A stretch of 64,000 nt of DNA from JAURFX01 sp038125265 (GCA_038125265.1 JAYPDM010000005.1:6358-70357); one strand, 5' to 3'. Numbered from the stretch's first letter, positions 50,761 to 59,973 are shown. Made by a program: numbers and translations. The notes: generated by a model from the sequence alone, not told the origin.

Positions 50761-51777
50761 TTATGCAGACTCCATCGCAATGTCATAATTGCCAAGGCTA
50801 GCAGCACTGTTACATTTTGCCCTTAATAAAAAGGCATCTTGTCCTGCAGCTCTATTTTCATCTTTTCCTTGCCAGGAAGATATGGCAGTAGCCTGCAAGG
50901 CCCTGCCGTATGAAAAGGTTAATGCCCATGGGTGCTCACCAATCTTATTCATTGCATCCAAGTTAGCCGAAGCTTCTTCTGGGCTCTGACCGCCAGATAA
51001 AAAAGCAATGCCAGGAACGCTTGTAGGAACATTTCTTAATAAGCATCTTACAGTTGCTGTAGCTACCTCTTCCGGTGAGGCTTGGGTTTCGCATAATTTT
51101 CCAGGAATGATCATATTGGGCTTAAGTACAATTCCGGGAAGATGAATCTTATGCGACTGAAGAGCCTTAAAGGTCTCTTCTAGAACTACGTTTGTTACTT
51201 CTTCACAACGTTCAATGGAATGAGATCCATCCATAAGCACCTCAGGCTCAACAATAGGAACGATATTATTTTTTTGGCAAATTGCAGCATACCTCGCTAA
51301 TGCATGAGCATTGGCTTCGACTGCAAACTTTGATGGCAAAACATCGTCGATATTTATTACGGCTCTCCATTTGGCAAATCGTGCTCCGATTTTTCCATAT
51401 TCTGCCATTCTCTCATCAAGTCCATCTAGACCTTCTGTAATCGTCTCATTATCAAAGTTAGTCAAAGGCTTAGCACCTTTATCTACTTTAATACCAGGAA
51501 TGACATTTTTAGATACCAGTAGCTCGGTAAACTTTATTCCCTTTTCTGTGGACTGATGAATTGTCTCATCAAAAAAAATGACCGCACTGATATAGCTTTC
51601 CATGTCAGGAGTATTAAATAGTAAGTCACGATATTCTCTTCTATTTTCTTCAGTATTTATTACATTAACAGTGTCAAAGCGCTTCTTAATTGTAGCGTTG
51701 CTCTCATCTGCGGCGAGAATACCCCGCCCCTCAGCTACCATGGCTTGTGCGGTACTTTCTAATTTATCTATGTTCAT
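50761..51777 (-). CDS. fba: Fructose-bisphosphate aldolase, class I (eukaryote-like type)
   Basis: A 338-residue class I aldolase, which forms a Schiff base and needs no metal. The catalytic lysine is Lys219 in 'GIVLKPNMI'. 'EGRGILAADES', 'PIVEPEVL' and 'FLSGGQSPEEA' are hallmarks of the eukaryote-like class I family (animal/plant type), distinct from the archaeal-type class I and from the metal-dependent class II. It lacks the C-terminal Tyr of animal enzymes. AAGGG precedes the ATG. It converges on bepA with only two bases between stops, and its divergent neighbour is the SUF regulator. Confidence 0.94.
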   Translation of the reverse strand: MNIDKLESTAQAMVAEGRGILAADESNATIKKRFDTVNVINTEENRREYRDLLFNTPDMESYISAVIFFDETIHQSTEKGIKFTELLVSKNVIPGIKVDKGAKPLTNFDNETITEGLDGLDERMAEYGKIGARFAKWRAVINIDDVLPSKFAVEANAHALARYAAICQKNNIVPIVEPEVLMDGSHSIERCEEVTNVVLEETFKALQSHKIHLPGIVLKPNMIIPGKLCETQASPEEVATATVRCLLRNVPTSVPGIAFLSGGQSPEEASANLDAMNKIGEHPWALTFSYGRALQATAISSWQGKDENRAAGQDAFLLRAKCNSAASLGNYDIAMESA

Positions 51778-51896
51778 AATCCCTTTAACTTTATTAGTGT
51801 TTATTATTTTGAAGCAATAATTCTAATGGAAACATTCACTTATTTAAATAAATTTTGCAGACAACGTTATCGATTAAATTAAGAAAAATTGTAGAT

Positions 51897-51925
51897 TATA
51901 GTTAATAGTACTAAAATAGTACTAT
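51897..51925 (+). promoter_or_regulatory. suf operon promoter with IscR-type operator touching the start codon
   Basis: TATAGT (51897-51902) is a good -10. A perfect inverted repeat follows: ATAGTACT (51905-51912), spacer AAAAT, AGTACTAT (51918-51925), directly before the regulator ATG at 51926. The core ACT-N5-AGT with flanking ATA/TAT has the exact layout of the type 1 IscR site (ATA..YYGACT-N5-AGTCRR..TAT). Transcription would start near 51909, so the leader is about 17 bases and lacks a ribosome site. Confidence 0.6.
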
Positions 51926-52345
51926 ATGTTAAAAATTAGCAAGCTAGTCGATCATGGTGCCCTGGTGCTCTCTAACCTTCCGCATAAAAGTACTGGATTT
52001 AAAAGTGCTTCTTATATTTCTAATGAGACTAATTTGTCATTACCCAATGTAAGCAAAATACTTAAATTGATGCATCATGGTAACTTAGTCTATTCAGTTC
52101 GAGGATCAAAAGGCGGTTATGCATTAAACAAAAAGCCCGAGGAAATTACTGCAGCTGAAATACTCACTGCACTCGAGGGACCCATAGCGATAACTGAATG
52201 CATCAGCGAGAAATCTTCATGCAATGTGCAAAATCAATGCGGTATGAGTTATGGCTGGCAGAGAATAAACAATATCATCTCTCATGCACTTAACGATATT
52301 ACCCTTAGGGACTTACAAGAAAAGCCAATTAAATTCACAAATTAA
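51926..52345 (+). CDS. Rrf2-family Fe-S-sensing regulator of the SUF operon
   Basis: A 139-residue Rrf2/IscR-type repressor. The winged helix-turn-helix is at about residues 25-62 ([20 protein letters not shown] and the wing 'GSKGGYAL'). The three cysteines Cys92, Cys99 and Cys105 (C-x6-C-x5-C) align with IscR's C92/C98/C104, which hold a 2Fe-2S cluster. It is the first gene of the suf operon, 17 bases before sufB, and its own operator overlaps its start, so it probably represses itself when iron-sulfur supply is adequate. Start [14 protein letters not shown] matches SUF-type Rrf2 proteins. Confidence 0.92.
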   Translation: MLKISKLVDHGALVLSNLPHKSTGFKSASYISNETNLSLPNVSKILKLMHHGNLVYSVRGSKGGYALNKKPEEITAAEILTALEGPIAITECISEKSSCNVQNQCGMSYGWQRINNIISHALNDITLRDLQEKPIKFTN

Positions 52346-52362
52346 ATACTTGGATTTATCAA

Positions 52363-53802
52363 ATGAAAAATAATGCCGATCAATTTATTAGAGAAAAATA
52401 TGAGCATGGATTTGTTACGGATATCGAACAAGACACATTTGATCCAGGCCTTGATGAGGAAGTTATAAAAAAGCTCTCTCAAATCAAAAAAGAACCATCT
52501 TTCCTAACTGAATGGAGATTAAGAGCATTCAGCCAATGGAAAACCATGCAAGAACCACACTGGGGACAATTAAAATATAATCCGATTGATTACCAATCGC
52601 TCTCCTATTACTCAGCACCAAAAAATGCAAAGGACGCCCCAAAGTCTCTTGATGAGGTAGACCCAAAACTATTAGAGACTTATGAAAAACTCGGTATTCC
52701 CCTGCATGAAAGAGCAAAATTAGCTGGCGTGGCTGTGGATGCTGTATTTGACAGTGTATCTGTTGCAACAACTTTTAAAGACACCCTTGAAAAGGCAGGA
52801 GTAATTTTTTGCTCCTTTTCTGAAGCAGTTCAAAAATATCCTGACCTGATTGAACAGTATTTAGGCACGGTAGTCCCACAAAGAGATAATTTCTTTGCTG
52901 CACTTAATTCTGCCGTATTTAGCGATGGGTCTTTTGTTTATATCCCAAAAAATACAAAATGCCCCATGGAGCTCTCTACCTATTTCAGAATTAATGCATC
53001 AAACACCGGACAGTTCGAGAGAACGCTAATTATCGCAGATGAAGGAAGCTACGTAAGTTATCTCGAGGGTTGCACAGCCCCTATGAGAGATGAAAATCAA
53101 TTACATGCCGCTGTGGTTGAGCTGGTAGCTTTGAAAGATGCTGAAATTAAATACTCAACTGTTCAAAATTGGTATCCAGGTGATGAAAATGGAGTTGGAG
53201 GTATTTATAACTTTGTCACAAAAAGGGGTGACTGTCGTGGTGAAAATTCAAAAATTTCATGGACGCAAGTCGAGACAGGCTCTGCAATAACATGGAAATA
53301 TCCGAGTTGTATTCTAAGAGGTGAAAACTCAATAGGAGAGTTTTACTCGGTTGCCGTTGCAAATAATTTCCAGCAAGCAGATACAGGAACAAAAATGATT
53401 CATATTGGTAAAAATACAAAAAGCACAATAATCTCCAAGGGTATTTCTGCAGGCAATGCATCTAATGCATATCGAGGTAGAGTTAAATTCTTTAAGAATG
53501 CTGAAAACGCAAGAAACTATACCCAATGTGACTCACTAATTTTAGGAAGCAATGCCTCTGCACATACTTTTCCCGAAATCGATAATTTATGTAATAAATC
53601 TGTCATTGAACATGAAGCAACCACTTCTAAGATCAGCGATGATCAATTGATGTATTGTCAACAAAGAGGTTTGAGCGAAGAGGACTCAGTGAATCTTATA
53701 GTCAATGGATTTTGCAAGGAAGTGTTCAAAGAACTGCCTATGGAATTTGCGGTTGAAGCACAAAACCTATTAAACGTCTCCCTCGAGGGAGCTATTGGTT
53801 AA
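52363..53802 (+). CDS. sufB: Fe-S cluster scaffold protein SufB
   Basis: A 479-residue protein, the main scaffold on which clusters are built with SufC and SufD. It begins with the SufB-specific charged N-terminus (residues 1-80) and has the beta-helix core. '[18 protein letters not shown]', '[21 protein letters not shown]', '[19 protein letters not shown]' and 'ASAHTFPEI' match, and the C-terminal helix has '[19 protein letters not shown]'. Cys in 'YPSCIL' is at the position of the Cys that accepts sulfur in E. coli SufB. The sufC start lies four bases after the stop. Confidence 0.96.
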   Translation: MKNNADQFIREKYEHGFVTDIEQDTFDPGLDEEVIKKLSQIKKEPSFLTEWRLRAFSQWKTMQEPHWGQLKYNPIDYQSLSYYSAPKNAKDAPKSLDEVDPKLLETYEKLGIPLHERAKLAGVAVDAVFDSVSVATTFKDTLEKAGVIFCSFSEAVQKYPDLIEQYLGTVVPQRDNFFAALNSAVFSDGSFVYIPKNTKCPMELSTYFRINASNTGQFERTLIIADEGSYVSYLEGCTAPMRDENQLHAAVVELVALKDAEIKYSTVQNWYPGDENGVGGIYNFVTKRGDCRGENSKISWTQVETGSAITWKYPSCILRGENSIGEFYSVAVANNFQQADTGTKMIHIGKNTKSTIISKGISAGNASNAYRGRVKFFKNAENARNYTQCDSLILGSNASAHTFPEIDNLCNKSVIEHEATTSKISDDQLMYCQQRGLSEEDSVNLIVNGFCKEVFKELPMEFAVEAQNLLNVSLEGAIG

Positions 53803-53806
53803 GAGT

Positions 53807-54541
53807 ATGTTAGAAATAGAAAAATTAAAGGTATCGGTAGAAAATAAAATCATCTTAAATAACTTTTCACTTAAGATTAAGCCAGGTGAAGTTCATGCGG
53901 TCATGGGGAAAAATGGTGCTGGGAAAAGCTCATTAGCTCAGGCAATTATAGGAAATAGTAATTATTCTATTAATTCTGGAAAGATTAAATTTGATGGTTC
54001 CCTAATTAATGATTTAGAGATTAATGAACGTGCACTCTTGGGAATCTTTCTTGCATTTCAATACCCCATTGAAATACCAGGCGTTAATAATACTTACCTC
54101 TTACGCTCTGCATTGAATGCAAAATTAAAGTCTGAGAGCAAAGATGAAATTGATTCATTTGATTTCTTAAAGCTAATTAAATCCTTGATGAATAAAATGA
54201 ATATCTCTGATGAATTCATTCATCGTTCGGTAAATGAGGGCTTCTCCGGCGGTGAGAAGAAAAAAAATGAAGTATTGCAGATGTTGCTTCTAGAGCCAAA
54301 GCTTTGCATTCTGGATGAGACAGATTCTGGATTAGATGTAGATGCCTTAAAAATCGTTTCTAATGGGGTCAATGAATTAAGAGACTCAGAAAGATCATTT
54401 TTAATCATTACTCACTACAAAAGATTATTAGAATTAATAAAACCTGATTTTGTTCATGTAATCGCTAATGGCTCAATCGTTAAAACCGGTAATGCGACGC
54501 TTGCTGATGAGCTAGATAAAAAAGGCTTTGATTGGATTTAG
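53807..54541 (+). CDS. sufC: SUF system ABC-type ATPase SufC
   Basis: A 244-residue ATPase of the SufBCD complex. The Walker A is GKNGAGKSS (34-42), the Q-loop lies in 'AFQYPIEIPGV', the signature is 'FSGGEKKKNEVLQ' with the modified loop typical of SufC, and the Walker B is 'LCILDETDSGLD'. 'ITHYKRLLELI' gives the switch His. The ATG at 53807 is chosen; an in-frame TTG at 53795 overlaps sufB and adds four residues. The end overlaps the sufD start region. It drives the conformational change of SufBCD. Confidence 0.96.
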   Translation: MLEIEKLKVSVENKIILNNFSLKIKPGEVHAVMGKNGAGKSSLAQAIIGNSNYSINSGKIKFDGSLINDLEINERALLGIFLAFQYPIEIPGVNNTYLLRSALNAKLKSESKDEIDSFDFLKLIKSLMNKMNISDEFIHRSVNEGFSGGEKKKNEVLQMLLLEPKLCILDETDSGLDVDALKIVSNGVNELRDSERSFLIITHYKRLLELIKPDFVHVIANGSIVKTGNATLADELDKKGFDWI

Positions 54542-54543
54542 TT

Positions 54544-55548
54544 ATGGGCTCTCCTCAGTTAAATAGCACGATCAAATCAAGAGAAATGATTCATGAAGCG
54601 GCGATAGAGAAAAAGCTACACTCTATGGGAATACCCATACTGTCTGGACGTCATATTGTATTTGATAAAGAAAAATTAATTATTGATGATCGCCTAATCA
54701 GTGAGCTTGATATTAACTATGATAGTAATAATGATGTTTTACGTATAACTACGCATAAAAATAGTGAAACTATTAATTTAAATGTCTTTTCAATAAATCT
54801 TCATGATAGTTATTTTTCACCAAAAGTAATCATAGAGTGCGTTCCAGATTCAAGCTTATGTTTTCAAGAGATTGATCTGGATAAATATAACGACATTGAA
54901 ATAAGTATAAATAAAAATATTGAATTTCTTTTATCATCGAACTCGAGAGTGCACCACATATATATTTCTAAATTTAATAAAAATACTAATATTCAAAAAA
55001 ATTTAAGTTGTAATTTAGCTGACAATGCTACATATGAATACAGCTCCATTCAAAGACTGCTAGGCCATACCAAGATTAATTCTGCAATCAAACTTAATGG
55101 AGAAAATGCAAAATGTAACTTTGCTGAAGCAGTACAACTTGATGAAAAAGCAAACTTTTCACATATGCTTATAATTTCTCATCATGCTTCCTCTACGATT
55201 AGCAACCAAAGACATAACCTTATTGCAAATGGACAGTCTTCCGGAAAATTTCATGGAACGATATTTGCTGAAAAAAATATTTATAATATTGAGGCTGATC
55301 AGTTAAGCAAAAACCTTCTGCTCTCAGATGATGCAAATATTAAGTCTTTCCCAATTCTTGAAATATATACCGACAGCATAAAGTGTTCACATGGATCAAG
55401 TGTTGGCATGATTAATGAAAACCAACTTGCCTATCTTATGGCAAGAGGTATTGAAAAAAAACTTGCTATAAATATGATCATTGAAGGATTGCTTAACGAT
55501 ATATTGCCCCAAGAAAACAACCCATTACTTAGATCATTGCTAAATTAA
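54544..55548 (+). CDS. sufD: SUF complex protein SufD
   Basis: A 334-residue SufBD-family beta-helix protein that pairs with SufB. Identified by position (after sufC) and by the typical C-terminal 'IYNIEADQLSKNLLLSDDANIKSFPILEIYTDSIKCSHGSSVG' and 'LMARGIEKKLAINMI'. This is the SufD form of the family tail with the conserved His and Cys. It is shorter and much less conserved in the N-terminal half than SufB, as is usual. ATG 54544 is two bases after the sufC stop; an upstream TTG at 54532 is less likely. Confidence 0.93.
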   Translation: MGSPQLNSTIKSREMIHEAAIEKKLHSMGIPILSGRHIVFDKEKLIIDDRLISELDINYDSNNDVLRITTHKNSETINLNVFSINLHDSYFSPKVIIECVPDSSLCFQEIDLDKYNDIEISINKNIEFLLSSNSRVHHIYISKFNKNTNIQKNLSCNLADNATYEYSSIQRLLGHTKINSAIKLNGENAKCNFAEAVQLDEKANFSHMLIISHHASSTISNQRHNLIANGQSSGKFHGTIFAEKNIYNIEADQLSKNLLLSDDANIKSFPILEIYTDSIKCSHGSSVGMINENQLAYLMARGIEKKLAINMIIEGLLNDILPQENNPLLRSLLN

Positions 55549-55557
55549 GAGAATACT

Positions 55558-56766
55558 ATGAAGTCAATAAAAAAAGATTTTCCAATTCTATCTAAACAAA
55601 TTAATGGAAAAAGACTTGCATATCTTGATAATGCGGCATCTACTCAAAAACCCAAAGCTGTAATCGATGCCCTCAGTCATTATGAAATGAATTTGCATGC
55701 CAATGTGCATCGAGGTATTCATCATTTGTCGCAAGAGGCTACTCAAGAGTATGAAAAAGTTAGGGAAAAAATAAAAAATTATATTAATGCAGAACAAGTC
55801 GATGAAATTATTTATACCAAAGGTACAACGGAAAGCATTAACCTTTTGGCAACATCACTCGCAAAGTTATGTATCCATAAAAATGATGAGATAGTTATAT
55901 CTACTGCTGAACATCATGCAAATATAGTACCCTGGCAACAAGCGTGTCAGGCCACCGGGGCAAAGCTTGTTGTATGTCCGATAGACCAGAATGGCGATAT
56001 AGAGTTAGAAGCATTTAATTCATTGCTCTCCCCTAGAACAAAGATTGTTTCTATTTCCCATATCTCCAATGTTCTCGGCTCAATTAATCCAATTGAAATA
56101 ATGATTAAAAACGCAAAAAAGTATGGAGCAATCACAATCGTAGATGCTGCACAGTCTATTGCTCATTTACCAATTGATGTTACTCAGCTTGGATGTGATT
56201 TTCTTACCTTCTCTGCTCATAAAATTCATGGACCTACTGGAACAGGCATTTTATATGGAAAATATGAACACCTAACTGCTATGCCTCCTTTTATGACAGG
56301 GGGTGACATGATTAAAACAGTATCCTTTGAGCAAACTACTTTTAATTCTCCTCCTTACAAGTTTGAGGCGGGGACCCCAAATATTTCTGGTGTGATTGGA
56401 CTTGGTTATGCTATTGATTACCTGAGCCAATTTAGTTGGGATGAAAAATTAAATTATGAAAATAGTTTAACTAAATATTTAATTGAATCTCTATCAGCAA
56501 TTCATGGGCTTAGGATTATTGGTAATCCTAACAAAAGATCTGCAATTGCCTCCTTTGTCCTAGATGCTGTGCACCCCCATGATATCGCTACAATTCTGGA
56601 TGAGCATGGTGTTGCCATTAGAGCTGGCCATCATTGCGCAATGCCTTTAATGGAATATCTTGAACTTCCGGCAACAGCAAGAGCATCTCTATCTCTCTAT
56701 AATGACAAAGAAGATATTGATCAGCTTTGTAATGCTATTGAGGATACAAAGAGAATATTTCAATGA
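55558..56766 (+). CDS. sufS: Cysteine desulfurase SufS
   Basis: A 402-residue group II cysteine desulfurase. It takes sulfur from cysteine through a persulfide on Cys360 (RAGHHCAMPLME) with PLP bound to Lys222 (SAHKIHGPTG). 'YLDNAASTQKP', 'NVHRGIHHLSQEAT' and 'TAEHHANIVPW' are family hallmarks. Length is normal. Nine bases separate it from sufD. The next gene, sufU, overlaps its end by four bases, and SufU usually relays sulfur from SufS. Confidence 0.96.
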   Translation: MKSIKKDFPILSKQINGKRLAYLDNAASTQKPKAVIDALSHYEMNLHANVHRGIHHLSQEATQEYEKVREKIKNYINAEQVDEIIYTKGTTESINLLATSLAKLCIHKNDEIVISTAEHHANIVPWQQACQATGAKLVVCPIDQNGDIELEAFNSLLSPRTKIVSISHISNVLGSINPIEIMIKNAKKYGAITIVDAAQSIAHLPIDVTQLGCDFLTFSAHKIHGPTGTGILYGKYEHLTAMPPFMTGGDMIKTVSFEQTTFNSPPYKFEAGTPNISGVIGLGYAIDYLSQFSWDEKLNYENSLTKYLIESLSAIHGLRIIGNPNKRSAIASFVLDAVHPHDIATILDEHGVAIRAGHHCAMPLMEYLELPATARASLSLYNDKEDIDQLCNAIEDTKRIFQ

Positions 56767-57209
56767 GTAACTTAATAGAACTATATAGAGATCTTATTTT
56801 GGATCATAATAAAAATCCTCGTAATTTTGGTGAGCTTGAAAATGCTACAAAATCTATAGAGGGCGTCAATCCACTTTGTGGAGATAAATTAAAATTATTT
56901 TTATTGCTAGAAAATGACTTGATTAAAGATATTTCTTTTATTGGTACGGGTTGTGCGATTTCTGTCGCTAGCGCATCGATGATGACTGAAAATGCTAAGG
57001 GCTTGGAAGTTAATCAATGTCTAGAGCTGTATGCCATGGTACATAGTATGCTCACAGGAAAAGATGAAATTGATGAAGAGCGTCTTGGAAAAATTATGGC
57101 TCTATCTGGAGTCAAAGCTTACCCAAGTCGAGTGAAGTGCGCCAGCCTTTCGTGGCATGCTCTTAAACAAGCACTATCAACTAATCAGCTAATGGCATCT
57201 ACAGAATAA
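56763..57209 (+). CDS. sufU: SufU sulfur-relay protein (zinc type)
   Basis: A 148-residue U-type protein. The metal-binding set is Cys39-x-Asp41, Cys64 and Cys126, which matches Bacillus SufU (Cys41, Asp43, Cys66, Cys128) nearly position for position. Family motifs are 'NPRNFGELENATKSIEGVNPLCGD', 'FIGTGCAISVAS' and 'RVKCASLSWHAL'. SufU binds zinc and collects the persulfide from SufS. SufU is typical of Gram-positive systems, and gammaproteobacteria such as E. coli use SufE instead. The overlaps on both sides indicate a tight transcript. Confidence 0.92.
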   Translation: MSNLIELYRDLILDHNKNPRNFGELENATKSIEGVNPLCGDKLKLFLLLENDLIKDISFIGTGCAISVASASMMTENAKGLEVNQCLELYAMVHSMLTGKDEIDEERLGKIMALSGVKAYPSRVKCASLSWHALKQALSTNQLMASTE

Positions 57210-57763
57210 TGTATCACACAAATGAACCTGTAACTTTTAATAGAAATTGCTCTGTCACATTGATACCAAATGGTGATGAGGTAGAGCTTCCAGAGGGTGC
57301 TTTTGGTTACATTACACAAGAACTTGGAGGGTCTTTTACTATCTACATAGAAGGAAATCTTTTTAGACTATCAGGAAAAGATGCTGATGCGATTGGTAAA
57401 GAAGCGATGATAATTCCAATAATCCAAAATCCTAAGGATTATGATCATGTAAGTGAAATTATATGGCAACAGCTCAAATCATGTTACGACCCAGAAATTC
57501 CTGTCAATATTGTTGATTTAGGACTTATTTATAAATGCGAAGTCTTGCATGAAAAGGACACTGATGAAAACTATCAAGTAAATATCGAAATGACATTAAC
57601 TGCTCCCGGGTGTGGAATGGGCCCTATTCTCATGCAAGATGTAAAGGAGAAGATTGAAGGCCTTTCATGTATTTCTAATTGCAATGTTGAGTTAGTTTTT
57701 GACCCGCCCTGGAACCAGTCTATGATGTCTGATGAGGCAAAACTACAAACCGGAATGCTTTAG
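57209..57763 (+). CDS. sufT: SufT (DUF59/MIP18-type) Fe-S assembly factor
   Basis: A 184-residue protein. The C-terminal half is a MIP18/DUF59 domain: 'DPEIPVNIVDLGLIYKCEV', 'EMTLTAPGCGMGPILMQDVK' with its reactive Cys, and 'VELVFDPPWNQSMMS'. The N-terminal half is the SufT-specific extension 'LIPNGDEVELPEGAFGYITQELGGSF'. SufT helps cluster maturation under high Fe-S demand. It starts one base inside the sufU stop (TAATG) and ends on the GTG start of the sixA-like gene. Confidence 0.9.
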   Translation: MYHTNEPVTFNRNCSVTLIPNGDEVELPEGAFGYITQELGGSFTIYIEGNLFRLSGKDADAIGKEAMIIPIIQNPKDYDHVSEIIWQQLKSCYDPEIPVNIVDLGLIYKCEVLHEKDTDENYQVNIEMTLTAPGCGMGPILMQDVKEKIEGLSCISNCNVELVFDPPWNQSMMSDEAKLQTGML

Positions 57764-58242
57764 TGAAAAAACTCCTTCTGGTGAGACATGCTGACTCTTT
57801 ATCGGCACGTGCCCTTGAAAAGGATATCAACCGAAGTCTCTCGCCAAAAGGTTTTGAACAATGCGCTCTCTTAGCTAATTCAATCAAACTATTAAATATT
57901 AATATTAATCATGTAATAGTGAGTCAGTCTATAAGAACCCAAGAAACTTGCAATTCCGTTGAAACCAATCTTGATCTAGCTCTCTCAAAAGAACTTGATA
58001 CAAAGCTGTATCAAAATTTATCTGATGAAATATTAGAGTTAATTGAAAATAAACTACAAATATTTGAAACTTTAATGATCATTGGTCATAACCCCTCACT
58101 ATCTAAAATTAGCTCTTACTATTTAGATCAGAATGTTGTCATTAATACATCAGGAATGATTGCCATTAACCTAAAGGAAACAGCCAATAATAAATTTACC
58201 TTTGACTCATTGATTCATGCGCATGAGTCAATCATTTTTTAA
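57763..58242 (+). CDS. sixA: SixA-type phosphohistidine phosphatase
   Basis: A 159-residue histidine phosphatase. The RHG core is 'LLVRHADS' (R8-H9), with 'SLSPKGFEQCALL', 'IVSQSIRTQETCN' and 'MIIGHNPSLSKI' (second catalytic His) as expected. In E. coli SixA removes phosphate from the nitrogen PTS. Here it is the last gene of the suf operon, starting with GTG overlapping the sufT stop by one base. The substrate may differ. A terminator hairpin overlaps its last codons, and its stop shares TTAA with the convergent TRAP gene. Confidence 0.85.
   Translation: MKKLLLVRHADSLSARALEKDINRSLSPKGFEQCALLANSIKLLNININHVIVSQSIRTQETCNSVETNLDLALSKELDTKLYQNLSDEILELIENKLQIFETLMIIGHNPSLSKISSYYLDQNVVINTSGMIAINLKETANNKFTFDSLIHAHESIIF
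58202..58240 (+). terminator. Intrinsic terminator inside the 3' end of sixA
   Basis: TTGACTCAT (58202-58210) and ATGAGTCAA (58223-58231) form a perfect 9-base stem with a 12-base loop, followed by TCA and six T (58235-58240). The T-run includes the first base of the sixA stop TAA. It would end the suf transcript. On the minus strand no T-run follows the hairpin, so it is not a terminator for the TRAP genes. Confidence 0.7.
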
Positions 58243-59483
58243 TGAGGCAATAGGAAAAGTGCTGGAAAATAAGCTACAAGAAGTACAAAAAGAAGCAATA
58301 TTGCAAAGAATGGTATTGTTGAAATATAGATCTGTGTAATGCTTTTTTGAAATTTATTGGAGGCAATAAATAAATTGAGCCCAATAGGAGGTGTTATAAA
58401 GCCAATCTCCATTAACAAGATAAATAATATACCTAAATGTATGCTGTTCACCTCGTATAAACTGGCCAGAGGAAGTAGAATTGGAAGCACGATAATGATG
58501 GCCGAATATATGTCTAAGATGGCGCCAATCAGCAAAAGAAAAATAATTAGAAATACAAAAAAAGAAAATTTTGATCCCACAATTTGGGACATATACTCAA
58601 AAATTAATTGAGGAATTTGCTGATCAATAATTAAATTTGTCGAAGCTAGAGAAAGACCTAGGATAATAAATATCGCGCCGACAAGAGTCATAGACTCTTG
58701 AACTGCAATAATTAAATCTTCTTTCTTGAGATCTTTTGATATGAAAAACTCAACAATAAAAATATAGAGAACTGCAAACGCCGCAATCTCAGTAATTGCA
58801 AGCAACCCATTATAAATAGTGATAACGACAGCAATAGGTAAAAATACCTCAAGCCACATAGCTATATTTTTATTATTTTTTGGAGCCTTTATATTTAAAT
58901 CTCTATTTTGGATAGAGCCTTTTGATAAAAATATTGAGTGTAAGTAGAAAATAACAATTAATACCGTTCCGGGAATAATTGCAAACCTAAAAAAATCATA
59001 GACGGGAATTTCAGCGATGATGGCATACAAAATCATCGGAAGAGAAGGAGCAAATAATAATCCTAAGCCACCAGAAGTTGTTATGAATCCATACAAATAA
59101 TTATCGCTAAACCGATCATTAAGCAAAGAATAAACCAATGAACCAAATGCAATAATAGTAATTCCAGAAGAACCTGTAATAGCTCCAAAAAAGATAGCTA
59201 AAAATAGTGATAAGAAAATTAGATTATTTGGAATTAATTTAAAAAAGGTACTTGAGAAATAAATGAGTCTCTTAGGTGCTTCTGATTTTGCTAAAAGGTA
59301 TCCCGTAAGCGTAAATAGTGGAAGTGCTAATAACATTGGGATATTGGACATATTAAAAAATTCAAGAATTATGACTACAAGAGGAATTTCAGCTTCAGAA
59401 TAAGATGTGAGGGTCATACCTGCTATCAAGGAGTAGATTGGTGCGCCTATAATGAAAAGCAATAAAAATAATAAAAAGATCAT
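58239..59483 (-). CDS. TRAP transporter large membrane subunit (DctM family)
   Basis: A 414-residue protein with about 11-12 hydrophobic segments. 'FGAITGSSGITIIAFGSLVYSL' and 'GFITTSGGLGLLFAPSLPMILY' correspond to the first hairpin region of the family, and 'MEIGFITPPIGLNLFIAS' is the second. It is somewhat shorter and more divergent than the large subunit at 2045. It belongs to the TatT-P-Q-M operon and overlaps the small subunit gene by four bases. Its stop overlaps the convergent sixA stop by four bases (TTAA). Confidence 0.9.
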   Translation of the reverse strand: MIFLLFLLLFIIGAPIYSLIAGMTLTSYSEAEIPLVVIILEFFNMSNIPMLLALPLFTLTGYLLAKSEAPKRLIYFSSTFFKLIPNNLIFLSLFLAIFFGAITGSSGITIIAFGSLVYSLLNDRFSDNYLYGFITTSGGLGLLFAPSLPMILYAIIAEIPVYDFFRFAIIPGTVLIVIFYLHSIFLSKGSIQNRDLNIKAPKNNKNIAMWLEVFLPIAVVITIYNGLLAITEIAAFAVLYIFIVEFFISKDLKKEDLIIAVQESMTLVGAIFIILGLSLASTNLIIDQQIPQLIFEYMSQIVGSKFSFFVFLIIFLLLIGAILDIYSAIIIVLPILLPLASLYEVNSIHLGILFILLMEIGFITPPIGLNLFIASNKFQKSITQIYISTIPFFAILLLFVLLVAYFPALFLLPH

Positions 59484-59971
59484 TTTTTTCTAGCAAGCGT
59501 ATTTATTAGATTCATTAGATGAATCATAAAATGATTGAAAAACATATAAGGAATAATCAACTGCAAAATCCAAAGACTGATCTCGCCGGTATAAATATCA
59601 CCAAACTCAAAACTGCTTTGAACTAACTCCAGAGAAAAATAAAAAAGACTAAAAGCAATAATGAGACACCAGATATCGATGATGCATTCGAGGAAATACC
59701 TATATTTGGCTGAAGCAAAACGACTAAATGTATCAATGCTAATGTGTCGCTGGAAATGTGTGGCAAGGATGGCACCAAACATCGCAATATAAAATGTCAT
59801 CATTCTTACTATCGCATCGAGACCTTGAATTGAATAAGAAAAAAAATTTCTAGAGAGCACTTGGAGTGTAATGATAATTACGATTACACCAATAAGAAAG
59901 GTACAAAATAATGCTTCTGCTTTCCTTAGCTTATCCCCTAAGGCTGTACACCGATCAATAAACAATTTCAC
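59480..59971 (-). CDS. TRAP transporter small membrane subunit (DctQ family)
   Basis: A 163-residue membrane protein with four hydrophobic segments (about 19-37, 54-68, 89-110 and 134-155). 'VLSRNFFSYSIQGLDAIVRMMTFYIAMFGA' and 'HFQRHISIDTFSRF' fit the small TRAP subunit pattern. It starts three bases after the receptor stop and overlaps the large subunit gene by four bases, so all are translated together. Its partner is the receptor at 59974. Confidence 0.9.
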   Translation of the reverse strand: MKLFIDRCTALGDKLRKAEALFCTFLIGVIVIIITLQVLSRNFFSYSIQGLDAIVRMMTFYIAMFGAILATHFQRHISIDTFSRFASAKYRYFLECIIDIWCLIIAFSLFYFSLELVQSSFEFGDIYTGEISLWILQLIIPYMFFNHFMIHLMNLINTLARKK

Positions 59972-59973
59972 GT

